NCBI GenBank assembly: GCA_029204225.1
Contig: CM055094.1
Span: 11,389,153-11,453,152 of the forward strand
Direction of reading: 5' to 3'
Origin: Diphasiastrum complanatum
Taxonomy: Eukaryota > Streptophyta > Lycopodiopsida > Lycopodiales > Lycopodiaceae
Length of the DNA: 64,000 nt
How positions within the stretch are numbered: the stretch's first letter is position 1; every line of letters begins with the position of its first letter. A model generated the notes under the pieces. It was given only the letters and a program-made list of their open reading frames with translations. It searched no databases and had not been told where the DNA came from. The position numbers and the translations under genes were made by a program. Shown one piece after another: positions 9,880-21,545 of this stretch.

Positions 9880-12800
9880 AAAACTTTGTTATTATAAGTT
9901 AAAATATTGTGCTAAAGTGACATGTACTTGATTTTTGTTTCTCGTAGAGAAATTATTTTCAAAATAAAATATGGTGCACATGCCTCAAGTGTGACGGACA
10001 AAAGATGCGTGAAAGATGCATTGTTGAAAATCATTTGTGGAAGTTTGGACGAAAAGAAGAAGGTCAACCATCGAATTTGGAAGACGTTGAGGTTTGTTAA
10101 TTTTATATGATTGTTTTTTATTATAATCTTCGTCAATCTATATATGTCACTATGAAATTTGTTTCATGTGTGTAGCCAATACATCGAATGCCATTCCACG
10201 GAGTTGATCCATCCGTGTTTAGTTACAATCAACGTCAAGTTTTGATAGACATGAGAAAACAAAGAATGAAACAAATTGAAGAGGCAAACACAATTGGAAA
10301 AGAGAATAATCAACTTGATTCTAATGATTATGATGATGAGGTGCAACATGATGAAGAAATGCACAACATGTTTGAATCTTACTTTCAAACAAATGAGAAT
10401 GATGATATGCATGCATCTTCTAATGAAAACGAAGATCACGAATAATTTGAGATGGATGAAGACGAGATTCTATTGCGCAAGGAGGCAGACACTCCTCTAT
10501 ATCCTGGAGCATCCATTTCGAGACTAGCTACATCAATTCTTATTCTAAACCTTCAAGCAACATACAAATGGAGTGATCGTAGCGTGAGATCTTTATTCGG
10601 GTACTTAACGATAACACAACTATTATACTTTATAGCATATTTACATTAAGGTAATTTTTTTATTTTTATTTTCTAACAACTCACATTGCTCTTTTTTGAA
10701 GTTGTTGCATCGAATACTTCCGAAAGAAAATGTGATACCTAAAACACGAAAAGAAGCACGAAAGATGATGACCGTGTTTGGAATGGATTACGACACAATA
10801 CATGCATGTCCAGAAGACCATGTTCTATATATAGGTGAGCATTTAGAAAAGCTTCAATGTCCAGTGTGTAACGCTTCACGTTTTTGAGATGACGTACAAG
10901 GGGATAAAGTGCCACGAAAAGTGTTATGACATTTTCCAATTATCCCACGATTGCAACGTTTATTTCGATGTAAATCTTTGGCACAACTAATGGATTGGCA
11001 TGTCAAAAATCGATCTACGGATGATGTGATGCGAGTACCAAGTGATTCACCTGCATGGAAACATATTGAAAACCAATGGCCCGAGTTTAAAAATGAACCT
11101 CGAAATTTGAGATTTGGCCTTGCTATGGATGGTGTAAATCCTTTTAGCGTTCAAGCGTCAACTTGGTCCACATGGCCAGTTGTGCTCGTTAATTACAACA
11201 TACCTCCATGGTTGAGTATTAAAACGGGACACTTGTTATTGGCTTTATTGATTCCAGGAAAGTACAATGCCAAGAACATGGATGTGTATCTTGCACCTTG
11301 GATCGATGAATTGTGCATTCTTTGGAATGGTATTCACGCTTACAACAATTCGAGACCTTTACAACAACAAAATTTTGTTGTTCGTGGAATTTTAATGTGG
11401 ACGATGCATGACTACCCTGGTTTAAGCGAATGTTCAGGTATCTAACGTTTTAGGTTTAATCCATTTTAGGGTTTAACGTTTGAGTATATTTAACTAAGCT
11501 TATGTTTAATTTGGTTTATGAACTATGCAGGTTTAATCACATTGGGTTACAACACATGTTAAAGGGTTGACATAGCACAAATATGTTAAAAAAAGTGGTG
11601 TATGAAAATCATCGCAAATACTTGCTGCTTGAACATCCCTTTTGAAGGTCGAATAGGGCGATTTTTTGGAGGATGAGGAGATAATACTCTAACTACACCA
11701 CCACCCCCACGCATGGGAGTAGCGGAATGGCATAGTGAATGGCTTAAACATCACGACGTTAATTTTTCATGGAATGAATCCATTGATGGTATGAAACGGT
11801 TGTCTATTTTTCATAAATTACCCTATTGGAGGAATTTATTGATAAACCATCTATTGGATCCTATGCACATATTCAAAAACGTCGATGAATCCTTATGGAA
11901 CCACATCATTGGCATAAAAGACTCCGCAGCTCGTAAAGATCTACAAGCGGCCGATGTGAAAAGACCCTATTGGATTCAATACACCAAAGGTGGAGATGAG
12001 ATTCTACCTAGCGTGCCGTGGATTCTTACAAAAGAGCAACTCTCATATGTTAAACATGTCATAAAACAAATGAGAACTCCAACAGACTATGCACATTCTT
12101 TATGCAAGTCATTTACCAAAGATGATTAATTAAGTGGATTGAAATCACATGATTGGCATAAGATGTTGCAATTCATACTTCCACTTATTCGAGGTCTCTT
12201 CAACGATGCCGTACGAAATACGCTTTACAATTTGTCATCGATGATTAGGTTTGTATATTATGTGATATTTTAATTTTTTTTATGTGTTAAACGACCTAAT
12301 GTACTATCAATCTTGCAGGTGGATTTTCTCAAAAGAAATAAAAAATAGTGAATTGGATTCCATGAAAATCCAAATGATTGAAATGGTATGTTTGTTGGAA
12401 AGAGATTTTCCAACTTCCTTTTTGGATATACAAGTTCATCTTCTAGTGCATTTGGTCGAAGAAGTATCAATTGCAGGACCTGTGCACATGAGATGGATGT
12501 TCTACCTTGAGCGCTTTATGAAAGTTTTGAAGGGCTTTGTGAGACAAAAGACAAGGCCAGAAGGTAGCATTGCAGAAAGTTGGCTTGTACAGGAATCTTT
12601 GTTTTATATCACCGAAATAATCTCACAATTGCATCCTGCAAGTCCAAAAATGTGGTGTGAAGAAGAAGATGAACGTGTTAAGGGTGAAGTACCACAAGGA
12701 AATGGTGTGCAAAAAAGACTTTCATCTCAATTAAAAGAGAAAATTGACACATTCATAATATATAATTGTGGACAAATGGAAAAGTGGATTTCAAGGTATG

Positions 12801-14018
12801 AAGAAGCAAAAAAGAAAAGAAACATAACATTGAAATGAAGAAGAAATATCAATCGAAGAAGAAGAAGGGCGTTGGAGAACGATGAACCTTTGGAGCCTTT
12901 ACCTTCAAAATGCTCTCGTGAATGGGGTTTTGATACGATGCTAAAAGCATCTGAAAACGGAGAAGAAGTGACCGAATTAGAATGGGAATTTGTTCGCAGA
13001 TGTGGATGGAAGGTTAGTGTAATATTGTTTATTTAAAGTTCTGTTTTTGTACTACTCAATATATGAATAGTATTTCTAATTACACACATTTGTTTTTTTT
13101 TTTTTTTGTGTTTTAGTATACATCATACACTGCCATGTGGGCATATGGACACCATTACCGTGTTGAGAGAATTGACAACAAGCGACGTACATATGATTGT
13201 GGTATAATAGCCAACTTTCAACAAGAGAGTCGTTCTAGTGCGCGAGACCCTAATATCATTTCGGGTGACCTAGACTATGTTGACACATTGCAACATATTT
13301 ATGAAGTCGATTACGAGATTAACGACAAATACTTTATTTTTGATGTAAAATGGTTTAAGGTCATCTATCGTGGAAGCAACGACACGATTAGAAATGATAA
13401 CTCAAAGTTTTTTCAAATCGACTTAACAAAATGTATATCGATGGACTCTCATGACACTTTAGTATTGCCACGACATTGCAAACAAGTGAGACTCTAAAAT
13501 TTTAATGTCATTAATATTTGCAATCCAATTATTTATGTATCAATCTTATAATACTAACTTAATTTTTTTTAATTCTTTGGCAGATTATATTCCATCCAGA
13601 TTGAATAGAACCAAGATGGTGGTATGTGATCCAACTTAATGCAAGAAAATGACGCGTGTTTGAAAGAAAAGATATTGTTGAATTGGATACACACGACGAA
13701 CCACCACCCAATTTTGACGACATTTTGGAAGAACCTAAACCACTCCTCCAAACTCAAAATGATGTCGAAATGATGGAAAAAGAAAGTACAAATGAAAATG
13801 ATGAGATTCCTACGATCGTACAAGACCAAATTGGGGGTAATTTAGGCCCTCACGTTTGGATGAGATATAATTAGAGAAAGAGGAGATTGAATATGAGGGT
13901 AACTCACATCATGAAAGAAACACGATCAAAAATTTACGATTATACCTAGACCTAGATTCAGATGAGTGTCAAGACTTGTGTGATGACGTAAATGATGTAA
14001 ATGATGAGAATGATCTAT
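9880..14018 (+). pseudogene. CACTA transposase tnp2, element A, multi-exon and broken
   Basis: This is a tnp2-type transposase, which cuts and joins the CACTA ends. In order it shows an N-terminal exon (10188-10445) and a segment with LPKENVIPKTRKEARKMM (10696-10887). The transposase_21 core includes LRFGLAMDGVNPF (about 11100) and KNMDVYLAPWIDEL (about 11280). A block LLINHLLDPMHIFKNVDES lies near 11840-11890. A DUF4218 block (12284-12838) contains GPVHMRWMFYLERFMKVLK. A DUF4216 block (13135-13497) contains FIFDVKWFKV and LVLPRHCKQV. An acidic tail runs to 14018. Plausible GT/AG introns separate exons near 12250 and 13013-13118. A stop at 10443 and frame loss at 11446-11712 make it inactive. 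Transcripts with family-typical splicing are expected only from intact relatives. Confidence 0.85.
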
Positions 14019-14152
14019 GATTATCTATCATTCTTTTGTTTATATTCATCGCAATATTTTTTATGTATATTTTTATAGATAGAGTTGAATGTGATAATTA
14101 TAATACCTGAACCTTGCGGTTATGTCCTATTTCAGAATGTCACCACATATTT

Positions 14153-14517
14153 ATTAGAGGAGTTTTGAGCTCCAAAAAGACCCTTTAAAAATTTGTGCAA
14201 GATGTAGTTTATATTATTAAAATATTATAACACTAATACTTTTGACTTGCCATAACTTTTTAATCGTAGCTCAGAAGTATGTCATGTAACATATCATTGT
14301 TGAGCGCTTTCCAATGCACCAAACTCCACTAAATTCGGACTTACCACTGAAAAGTTATGCCATTTTTAGTGTGAAATCAAAATGTGGACTCAAAAAGTTA
14401 CGTTACATAGATTTCAAATTTGAGTGTTTTGATTGGTCCATGTGTAAGAAAAAATTGAGAAAAAATATAAAAAGAATCTTCACAAAGGGTCTTTTTTGGA
14501 TTTAGAACTCCTCTAAT
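14153..14517. mobile_element. MITE-like element with 36-bp terminal inverted repeats
   Basis: The left arm attagaggagtt...ccaaaaagacccttt (14153-14190) matches the reverse complement of the right arm at about 14481-14517 over roughly 36 bp with a few mismatches. The 290-bp centre is AT-rich and non-coding. A convincing target-site duplication is not visible, so the superfamily is unassigned. Confidence 0.6.
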
Positions 14518-15000
14518 GCCCTCCCTGCGGCGTGTAGGTTTTTCCATGCAAGTTGGAAAGATTAGAACCTCGCCTTTAATGGGAGAAAAGTAAGGGCTAC
14601 ACACCTTCCTAGGATTGGGGATTTTAATTATCTACATTTCACCTTTGCATACTAATTAATTGCTAGTGTATGCGATAAAATACGATATTGCTTTGAACAA
14701 AATGAAAATTATGAATTACATTACAATTTTTTACTATGTTAGATAACGTATTCTAATAATAAAACAAATTGAAACAACACAAACTCACCAATAAACTCAC
14801 TCAAAGCTTAAGCGCAAACATGCAATTGCTCGCTCTTTAAACGCTTGCTCTTTTTTTTTTTAATATTTTTGTCACATGCACAAGCAATTAAAAAATAACA
14901 TTATATTACACAATTGAACCATTATTATAAGCAAATTCAAACATTCAATTACCATCAAACATTATCTAGTCATCTACTACTATAAATCTTAATCAAAACA
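14518..15000. other. AT-rich stretch, no gene seen
   Basis: No coding or RNA feature is supported. The phrase ccctccctgcggcgt at 14520-14534 resembles the reverse complement of sequence at the left end of CACTA A (near 7405), which may mark an old terminus. Confidence 0.35.
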
Positions 15001-15129
15001 CACACACACACACACACATACTCTCTCTCTCTCTCTCTCTAAATCCAATATAAATTCAATCAAACACTATTTATTTATCTATCACTCTTAAATATCCTAA
15101 ACTAATGCATAATACAAAACACACACACA

Positions 15130-15171
<42 letters not shown>

Positions 15172-15224
15172 TTAAATATTAAATCAATGTAAAATGATTA
15201 ACATGTTTACAAAAAAAAAACACA

Positions 15225-15320
<96 letters not shown>

Positions 15321-15526
15321 TTTATTGTAAAAAAAAAGACTCCAAAATGTTTCAATATCTTTAACCATACATGTACACTTCACCTCCTCTCTCTCTTTCT
15401 CTCTCACAAATTACAAATCTAATAATCATAAATCTACTATCCTAAATAATACTAATAATCTATTACAAGACCATTCAAAACCATTTTAAATCAATGCAAA
15501 ATTTAAAAAAAAACACACACAACACA

Positions 15527-15615
<89 letters not shown>
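15001..15615. repeat. Clustered (AC)n(CT)n microsatellites in repeated units
   Basis: Four AC-then-CT tracts lie here, with CT parts at 15021-15040, 15134-15166, 15227-15314 (88 bp) and 15529-15615 (87 bp). Each is preceded by an A-rich aaaacacaca lead and followed by AT-rich sequence of similar composition. It is therefore an array of degenerate units rather than four independent microsatellites. Reading frames through it are simple-repeat artefacts. Confidence 0.9.
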
Positions 15616-15619
<4 letters not shown>

Positions 15620-15849
15620 TCTTTTGTTCTTTCACACTCTCTATCTCCTTTTCAAACAAACAAACAAACATCAACCTCAAACAAACAAACAAAAATCAAG
15701 CACCAACCTCAAACAATGATCTTCAAGCACTGATCTTCAAGCACCTTCAAGCCCTCAAGCACTGATTGCCTTCAATCGCTCTAAAGACATTCAAATCTAC
15801 AAAAGACAAAGTGAAAGAGAAGGCGCTGGATCTCGCGAATTGGAAGATT

Positions 15850-16240
15850 GAAACAGACGTCGGAATCTGATGGCCTCCAAACACATCGAAATCCGACATC
15901 TATGCCCATTCAGGCCCGGACAGATTCCGTGGACAGGCATTTGGCGTGCTGACGTGGACGTCGAAATTTGACGCACCTCGGATTTCGACGTCCATGTCGG
16001 ATTACACATATTTTTGTTTTAAAAAAAATGTGTGACAGGTCATATCCATGTCTGCAAGTCGGAATCCGACATGTCGGATTCCGACGTGCCTTTGGAAAAT
16101 TGGTTGCCGCCCATATTTCCCGATCACCAGACTGTGAATTTTGGATTTTTTACTGGGACGTCGGACCTCGACGTGTCGAATTGCGACAGATTATGAAATT
16201 TTTGATTATACGTCGGACGCGGATGTCGGAATTTGCACGA
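15850..16240. repeat. CACTA subterminal palindrome array, right
   Basis: It carries the same motif family as the left array: gacgtcggaatctga near 15856, catcgaaatccgacat near 15885, aagtcggaatccgacatg near 16058 with a second copy directly after it, and tgtcgaattgcgaca near 16175. Matching arrays at both ends support one element spanning 7.4-16.3 kb. Confidence 0.7.
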
Positions 16241-16457
16241 TATGTTATTGTGAGAGCATGTGGTGATATTCTGGAGTAGGATATAATCGTGTGGTTCGGG
16301 AGTTTTCATTAGCACTCTATAATGTTCTCTCTATTTTTCTCTTCATGTGTGTTTAGGGTCGGTGCAGGTGGATGTGTGTGTATATGTGCATGTGTTTGTG
16401 TGTGTGTTTCATGCTACTGGTTTACGATTTGTGTTATATATTAATTTATGTTTCATG

Positions 16458-16611
<154 letters not shown>

Positions 16612-16641
16612 TGATACATCTAACATTTTCAGCTTTTGCAG

Positions 16642-17667
16642 AAGAAGGACCATAAGTTGGTTTCAAGAAAAAGAGTTGCAAGAGAGATCGAGAATATTAT
16701 TGATAGGATAAATCACATGAATATTGATTTTCGATCATCATTGGCCCTAGATGATGCTCTTGTTGATGATGACCCCTTGCATGATATGATTAGTTCATCA
16801 ATGCCTTGTGATTCAATCCATGTCTCCAAATCTCTAGAACGTTCTTACCACCCAACCACACCTATCCTAGATGTTGCACATGAGTCCTCCACGATACTCC
16901 ACATGGATTCCACAAAATTGACCACTCCTTTAAAAAAGAGAACACGTCTTGGACGTATTATGACTAGTTTGAAAGATAATTGCAAATTACTACGGACTGT
17001 TGATGTGTCAAAAGACATTCTAGGTTCTTTGTCTAACTTTCCTCTTCCACCTAGCTTGCAACCATTAGTAAAAACTTTTATTAAAAGTAGATATTCGTGT
17101 TGGCCACTCCAATCACCATTACCATTTTATGGAACACCATTTACATATTGGGGTCGAATGTACATGATCATGCCTAGTGAACACTTTCCTGAGGCTGGTT
17201 TGGGCCTTTTTGCATTGAGTAGTATTGAGGTCCCTTTAAATAGTGCTGTGACATTGATGCCATATGCAGGACCTCAATACAATTGGGGTGATTGGCATGC
17301 TTTGTGTCGTCACCAATGGAGGATGCAAGTATATGGCTTGAATTCAAATGCTTGTTCTTTAGAGGAGCAACGCATGCAAGGAGGCAACATCTCAAGGGCA
17401 AATCGTACATACATTGATGGACGTCCAGATGTGCATGGAAACATTGCTACATATATAAATAGTTCCATTGGCCACCCTTTATGGACGAATTGTAATTTTG
17501 AAGAACACACCAATGGAAAAGAAGAATATTTTACTAGGAATGTAAAGGGCACTTATGTAATGGTCTGTGCCACTAGATCTATCAGGATTGGGGAGGAATT
17601 GTTCATCAAGTATAGTTTCAACCGTCCTCTACCCAAATGTTTGCAAAAGACAATAAGTCAAATGTGA
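16642..17667 (+). CDS. SET-domain protein (putative lysine methyltransferase), 3' exon, transposon-associated
   Basis: A long uninterrupted frame begins after a splice-acceptor-like ttttgcag at 16634-16641 and has no ATG at its start. The first in-frame ATGs are near 16718-16724, so an upstream exon is probably missing. Residue numbers count from codon 16636. Residues 1-180 are a basic, unassigned N-terminus. EAGLGLFALSSIEV (186-199) and MPYAG (208-212) form the SET-N strand. YIDGRPDVHGNIATYINSS (259-277) and TNCNFEE (284-290) form the SET core, with the insert that replaces NHSCxPN. GEELFIKYS (319-327) carries the C-terminal Tyr. SET enzymes transfer methyl from S-adenosylmethionine to lysine. 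Activity here is inferred. A tnp2 gene follows on the same strand. Confidence 0.75.
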   Translation, partial: KKDHKLVSRKRVAREIENIIDRINHMNIDFRSSLALDDALVDDDPLHDMISSSMPCDSIHVSKSLERSYHPTTPILDVAHESSTILHMDSTKLTTPLKKRTRLGRIMTSLKDNCKLLRTVDVSKDILGSLSNFPLPPSLQPLVKTFIKSRYSCWPLQSPLPFYGTPFTYWGRMYMIMPSEHFPEAGLGLFALSSIEVPLNSAVTLMPYAGPQYNWGDWHALCRHQWRMQVYGLNSNACSLEEQRMQGGNISRANRTYIDGRPDVHGNIATYINSSIGHPLWTNCNFEEHTNGKEEYFTRNVKGTYVMVCATRSIRIGEELFIKYSFNRPLPKCLQKTISQM

Positions 17668-17739
17668 AGATTTAAATTTTGTCGATATGTAGAGATGTAT
17701 AATCCATGCATCTTGATTGTATTTGGTTTGTGTCATTAG

Positions 17740-17810
17740 ATATGTCAAATGTTAGGAGCATTATTCGTCATTTGCCTAGATTAAATGTTAGGAGCATTAT
17801 TCGTCTTTGA
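17740..17810. repeat. Short direct repeat in the SET 3' flank
   Basis: The phrase aaatgttaggagcattattcg occurs twice, at about 17747 and 17784, with a period near 37 bp, just downstream of the SET stop codon. Confidence 0.8.
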
Positions 17811-17911
17811 ATTCATTGAATGTTAACAAGTTGAAAAGACAAATCTGTCTAATAGATACATTGGTATGTTCATACTTTTTAAACTAAGAGGTAATTTATA
17901 TTCATATGCAA

Positions 17912-17975
17912 CATTTAGATCTATCAAGTATTGGGAGGAAATGTTTATCAAGCATTGTCTCAACCTACTTCTTGT
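17912..17975 (+). pseudogene. Diverged remnant of the SET 3' end next to tnp2
   Basis: The segment agatctatcaagtattgggaggaaatgtttatcaagcattg (given in pieces: agatctatcaagtattggga at 17917, then atgtttatcaagcattg at 17941) matches 17578-17625 of the SET ORF with scattered changes. It is a second, older copy of the GEELFIKYS region. It ends about 15 bp before the tatatag acceptor of the first tnp2 exon. This places SET sequence directly against the transposase gene. Confidence 0.65.
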
Positions 17976-17990
17976 TATTTTGATATATAG

Positions 17991-19610
17991 GATTCTTCAT
18001 CCTCATTAAGTGTTGGAGACAATAATCCTCGTAATGGTCGACGTAGACGACGAATGCAAAACAACGGTCCACATATAAAGCAATTACCTCTTCATCTACG
18101 TCAAGGCTTAAAAGAGATGATGGAAATTGATGAGCGCATTAATCAAGAGACTAATGCATCTGAATCTAGCTCATCTAGATCTACTTCTTCGCAAACAAGT
18201 TCCAACGATGAAAATGAGCTTCCAGTGAATGATGAATTTGAAGTCATGGGAGACATGCTATATGAACCGCATTGTATCCTGGAGCAAAGACATCTCGTTT
18301 GGCGACTTCTCTACTTCTATTAAATCTTTAAGCCAAATATAGATGGAGTGACCAAAGCCTCACATCATTATTTGAGTAAATTTTTTTTCATCTACTTGTC
18401 ATTTTTGCTTTGAAACAAAATTTACAATTTGGACATCGAGTGATATTTTTTTTACAATGACTTCTTTTGTCATGTACAGACTATTGAAAAACAAAATTCT
18501 CCCAGAAGGGAATGTCATGCCTGAGACAAGAGATGAGGCACGAAAGATGTTGTCTAACATCGGGATGGACTACAAGCAATATCATGCATGTCCAAAAGAT
18601 CGAATCACTCAAGAAATGTCCCATTTGTGATACTCCTCGATATAGAGATGATTTGCAAGGGGCAACCATTCCGTGCAAAGTTTTACGACATTTTCCAGTA
18701 ATTCCATAATTGCAACGTTTATTTCATTGTAAACTCTTGCACAACTTATGGACTGACATGCACACCATATCTCTACGGATGGGATGATGAGGGTACCTTC
18801 AGATTCACCTGCATGGAAACACATCAACAAAGAGTATCCAAGCTTTGCCAATGAGTCAAGAAATTTGAGATTTGGTCTTGCAACAGATGGTGTGAACCCC
18901 TTTGGTGGTGTACGAGCAACTACGTGGTCCATTTGGCCTGTTTGCTTGATAAATTATAATATTCCTCCTTGGTTGAGTACAAAAAAGGGACAAATTATGT
19001 TGGCACTTTTAATCCTTGGCCAACGCAAGGTTAAGAACATGGATGTGTATCTTGAGCCGCTTATTGACGAGTTGGAAGATTTGTGGAAGGGGATAAAAAC
19101 ATATGACATTTCGTGCCCCTTACATGAGAGAGAGTTTACACTACATGCCATTGTAATCTGGACAATGCATGACTATCTTGGATTAGGTGAATGCTCAGGT
19201 AATCATTCAAACAATGTCTATCTTGTGTACATAGGAGTTTGTTTATAGTTACATACAACTAGTAATTCTTGACATTTACATGATATACTACAATGGCTAT
19301 AATTATTCTTTGACATATACTTTTTTTAATAGTGATTGATAGTATCTATTTGTTGGGCAGACTTTCAAACGGCTGGAAAAAATGCTTGTATTTTGTGTAG
19401 GCCAAATCTTGTGGGAAGATACTCTTTTAGTCTCAAAAAAGTGGTTTATGAAAATCATCATAAATACTTGCATGAAGGCCATCCATTCAGAGACACTCAT
19501 AGAAGAGATTTTGGAGGAAGAGTTGAGAGAGAGATGCCTCCAAAGAGGATGTCCGTGAAAGATTGGCGAATACTATGGGAGGAATCTCAAGCAAAGCCAA
19601 TCGATGCAAA
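17991..19610 (+). pseudogene. CACTA transposase tnp2, element B, 5' half
   Basis: This is the N-terminal half of a tnp2 transposase. An acceptor tatatag precedes an Arg-rich exon (GRRRRRMQNNGPH) at 17991-18323. A segment with ILPEGNVMPETRDEARKML follows (about 18490-18560). The transposase_21 core (18784-19248) has MMRVPSDSPAW, LRFGLATDGVNPFG and NMDVYLEPLIDELEDLW. An exon at 19360-19610 has KVVYENHHKYLHEGHPF. It stops abruptly after SQAKPID at about 19605, where unrelated sequence begins. The DUF4218/4216 tail is missing. Frame breaks near 18620 and 18770 also disable it. It is very similar to element C at 54.65-58 kb, which retains the complementary 3' half. Confidence 0.85.
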
Positions 19611-19619
19611 GAGGTGCAT

Positions 19620-19950
19620 CTTTTCGTGAATGGACACCAATAGGGGCTTTTTTGGTAATTGGGCCCAAACTTAAAGGCAGGGCCCCAAATTTGGTTTTAA
19701 ATCCCTAAAGTGGCCTATGGTGAATAAAACTGCCATTTAACTGATTTTTAAGACGAACTGGCTCCTCCTAGCCCTGACAGACCCGGGAACTAGGGGCATA
19801 GCTTATATAAATTTAAGTCCAGCATAAATTAATAAATAGACAGAGTTTCAATAAAAGTGCAATCGGCTATAATGGGCCATTTACGCGTCAGTTTTAAGCA
19901 GTTCTGCATTGGCGCAATAGCGCGTGACAATGATTTCTCGTCAAAGATAA
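19620..19950. other. Unassigned insert between CACTA B and copia fragment
   Basis: It is GC-richer than its neighbours (gggcccaaac, ccctgacagacccggg). No coding, RNA or terminal-repeat signal is recognised. It separates a truncated tnp2 from a truncated copia pol. Confidence 0.4.
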
Positions 19951-19951
19951 C

Positions 19952-20740
19952 TTGAAAAAGGGGTCTTTTTCCTCGCAAACAACTCTTTCAATGTTAAAAA
20001 AGTTCAATATGCTAGATTGTAAGAGTATTGAAACTCCTATGGAGCAAGTTGTAAAAGACCCTAACAAAGGTGATGAAAGATCCTTCGTGGACATCACTCT
20101 TTTTAGGAGTCTTATAGGCTCCTTAATTTGGCTCACTATAACTAGGCCTGATATAAGTTTTAGTATTCATAAGTTGAGCCAAGCTATGCAAAATCCTACT
20201 ATTCATCATTGGAAAATGGCCAGAAGGGTACTTAGATACATATCTTCAACTTATGATTATTGTTTTATATAAAAGTGTTATCTTTCTATAGTTGGCTATT
20301 CTGACTCAGATTTTGCAAGTGATAAAGCAGATCAGAAATCTACAAGTGCATATGTCATATATCTTGGAGGAAACTTGAAAAACAAGATACTATGTCACTC
20401 TCATCTTGTGAAGCTGAATATAAGGCACTGCTTTGGATCAAGAGGTTGCTAGTGGAGCTAAAGATAATCAAAGAAGATGATCTACCTATAATCATGTGTG
20501 ACAATATTTTAGCACAAGCCCTTGCCAACAATCCAATATTTCATGCAAGGAGCAAACACATCGAGGTTGCACATCACTTCGTGAGAGAGAAGCTCATTGG
20601 AGGGGAAATCTACTTGGAGCACATCGACACATCATCTTGTATTGCAAATTTGCTCACCAAGCCTTTGAGCAAAAATTCCTTCATCAAGCATAGAGCCAAT
20701 CTTGGAATAATACCAAGATCCATGTTCAAGTCAACATAGA
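19952..20740 (+). pseudogene. Ty1/copia RT C-terminus and RNase H (+)
   Basis: This is the 3' end of a copia pol gene. Block one (to 20272) has CKSIETPMEQVVKD, SLIGSLIWLTITRPD and RRVLRYISST, the RT-RNase H connection. A break near 20272-20390 removes the part around SDSDFAS. Block two (20392-20739) has MSLSSCEAEYKAL, HARSKHIEVAHHFVREKL and IANLLTKPLSKN, the RNase H C-terminal half. A polypurine tract and LTR follow directly. RT palm and everything upstream are missing. The protein is nearly identical in places to the minus-strand copy at 62.9-63.8 kb. Confidence 0.9.
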
Positions 20741-20756
20741 TTGTTTTTAGGAGGAG

Positions 20757-21502
20757 TGTTGAAAATGAAAAATCATCTATCTTGACTTTAGGCTGGTTAC
20801 AAAGTTTTGTCTATGCAAATTTGTTGTTTCATAATGTAAATGCCAAATTTGCCTACAAGGAACTCGAGCTATATGAGTTTCTCAAGTCTAGTTGGTAGTA
20901 TACAACTTGCATATAGATTGTAGACTTAGAAATGTCATTAATATGCTTGTAGAAACTCGTGGCATATCACATGCAATTGTTGTAAGTGATCCATAGTGAC
21001 ATGCAAGGCATGCACAAAGTGAAATGGACACATGCATGATGATTTGTATAATTCTAGTTAGAAAAATGACACTTGGTAAAAGTAGGTAGAAATGCATGCA
21101 TGAGATGTGACAAATGTCACTAATACTCTAGTTTTCACTTTAGATGTGGATGGAAGGTGGATGGATGTGGTTCTACCTCGAGCTACCTCAAACTCCATAA
21201 ATATGTGTAGACATTCTCATAATCTTTGATGAAGAACCAAGCTTTGAAGCTATTCCTTGCCATTTTGGATCTACACTATCTTATGCTTGAATGTTGCTCT
21301 CTCTTTCTCTCTCTAACTCATGTTGAGGCTTATGCTCATACACTAAATTCTTGTATTTTTTCTCTCTTGTAATTAAAGCTATCATTCTCTGATTCTTAGC
21401 ATGCTATATTGTGATTAAGCCATTAAATTCTGTACTAGATCTTGATATTCAATCTAGAATCAGTTTGTGTGCTAATCATAAAGCTTAATAAGATTATTCA
21501 CA
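20757..21502 (+). repeat. copia 3' LTR (+)
   Basis: The polypurine run taggaggag ends at 20756 and TGTTGAAAATG starts the LTR at 20757. The right end is taken at ttcaca near 21502, matching the TTCACA terminus of the element 1 LTR. It is about 746 bp and has no coding content. The right end is less certain than the left. Confidence 0.6.
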
Positions 21503-21545
21503 TTTGAGGATCATTTCCCATATGTGTGAACTTGCTGGAAATTTT

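Larger units (their letters stand above)
7369..16280. mobile_element. CACTA (En/Spm) transposon A, decayed, with nested insertions
   Basis: The limits are inferred from two palindrome-rich subterminal blocks (about 7433-7910 and 15850-16240). They bracket a TNPA-like gene on the minus strand and a tnp2 transposase gene on the plus strand. The left end carries ttctacaaaaaagccc near 7375, which resembles a worn CACTACAAAAAA terminus. No intact right terminus was found. The element is about 9 kb. It contains a MITE (14153-14517) and a run of AC/CT repeat units (15001-15615) that are probably later additions. Both genes have stops, so it is non-autonomous now. Confidence 0.6.

Noticed and set aside
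15207-15733. Open frames of Arg-Glu or Ser-Leu repeats on both strands
   Set aside because: They are translations of the CT/GA microsatellites, open in several frames by repeat period alone.
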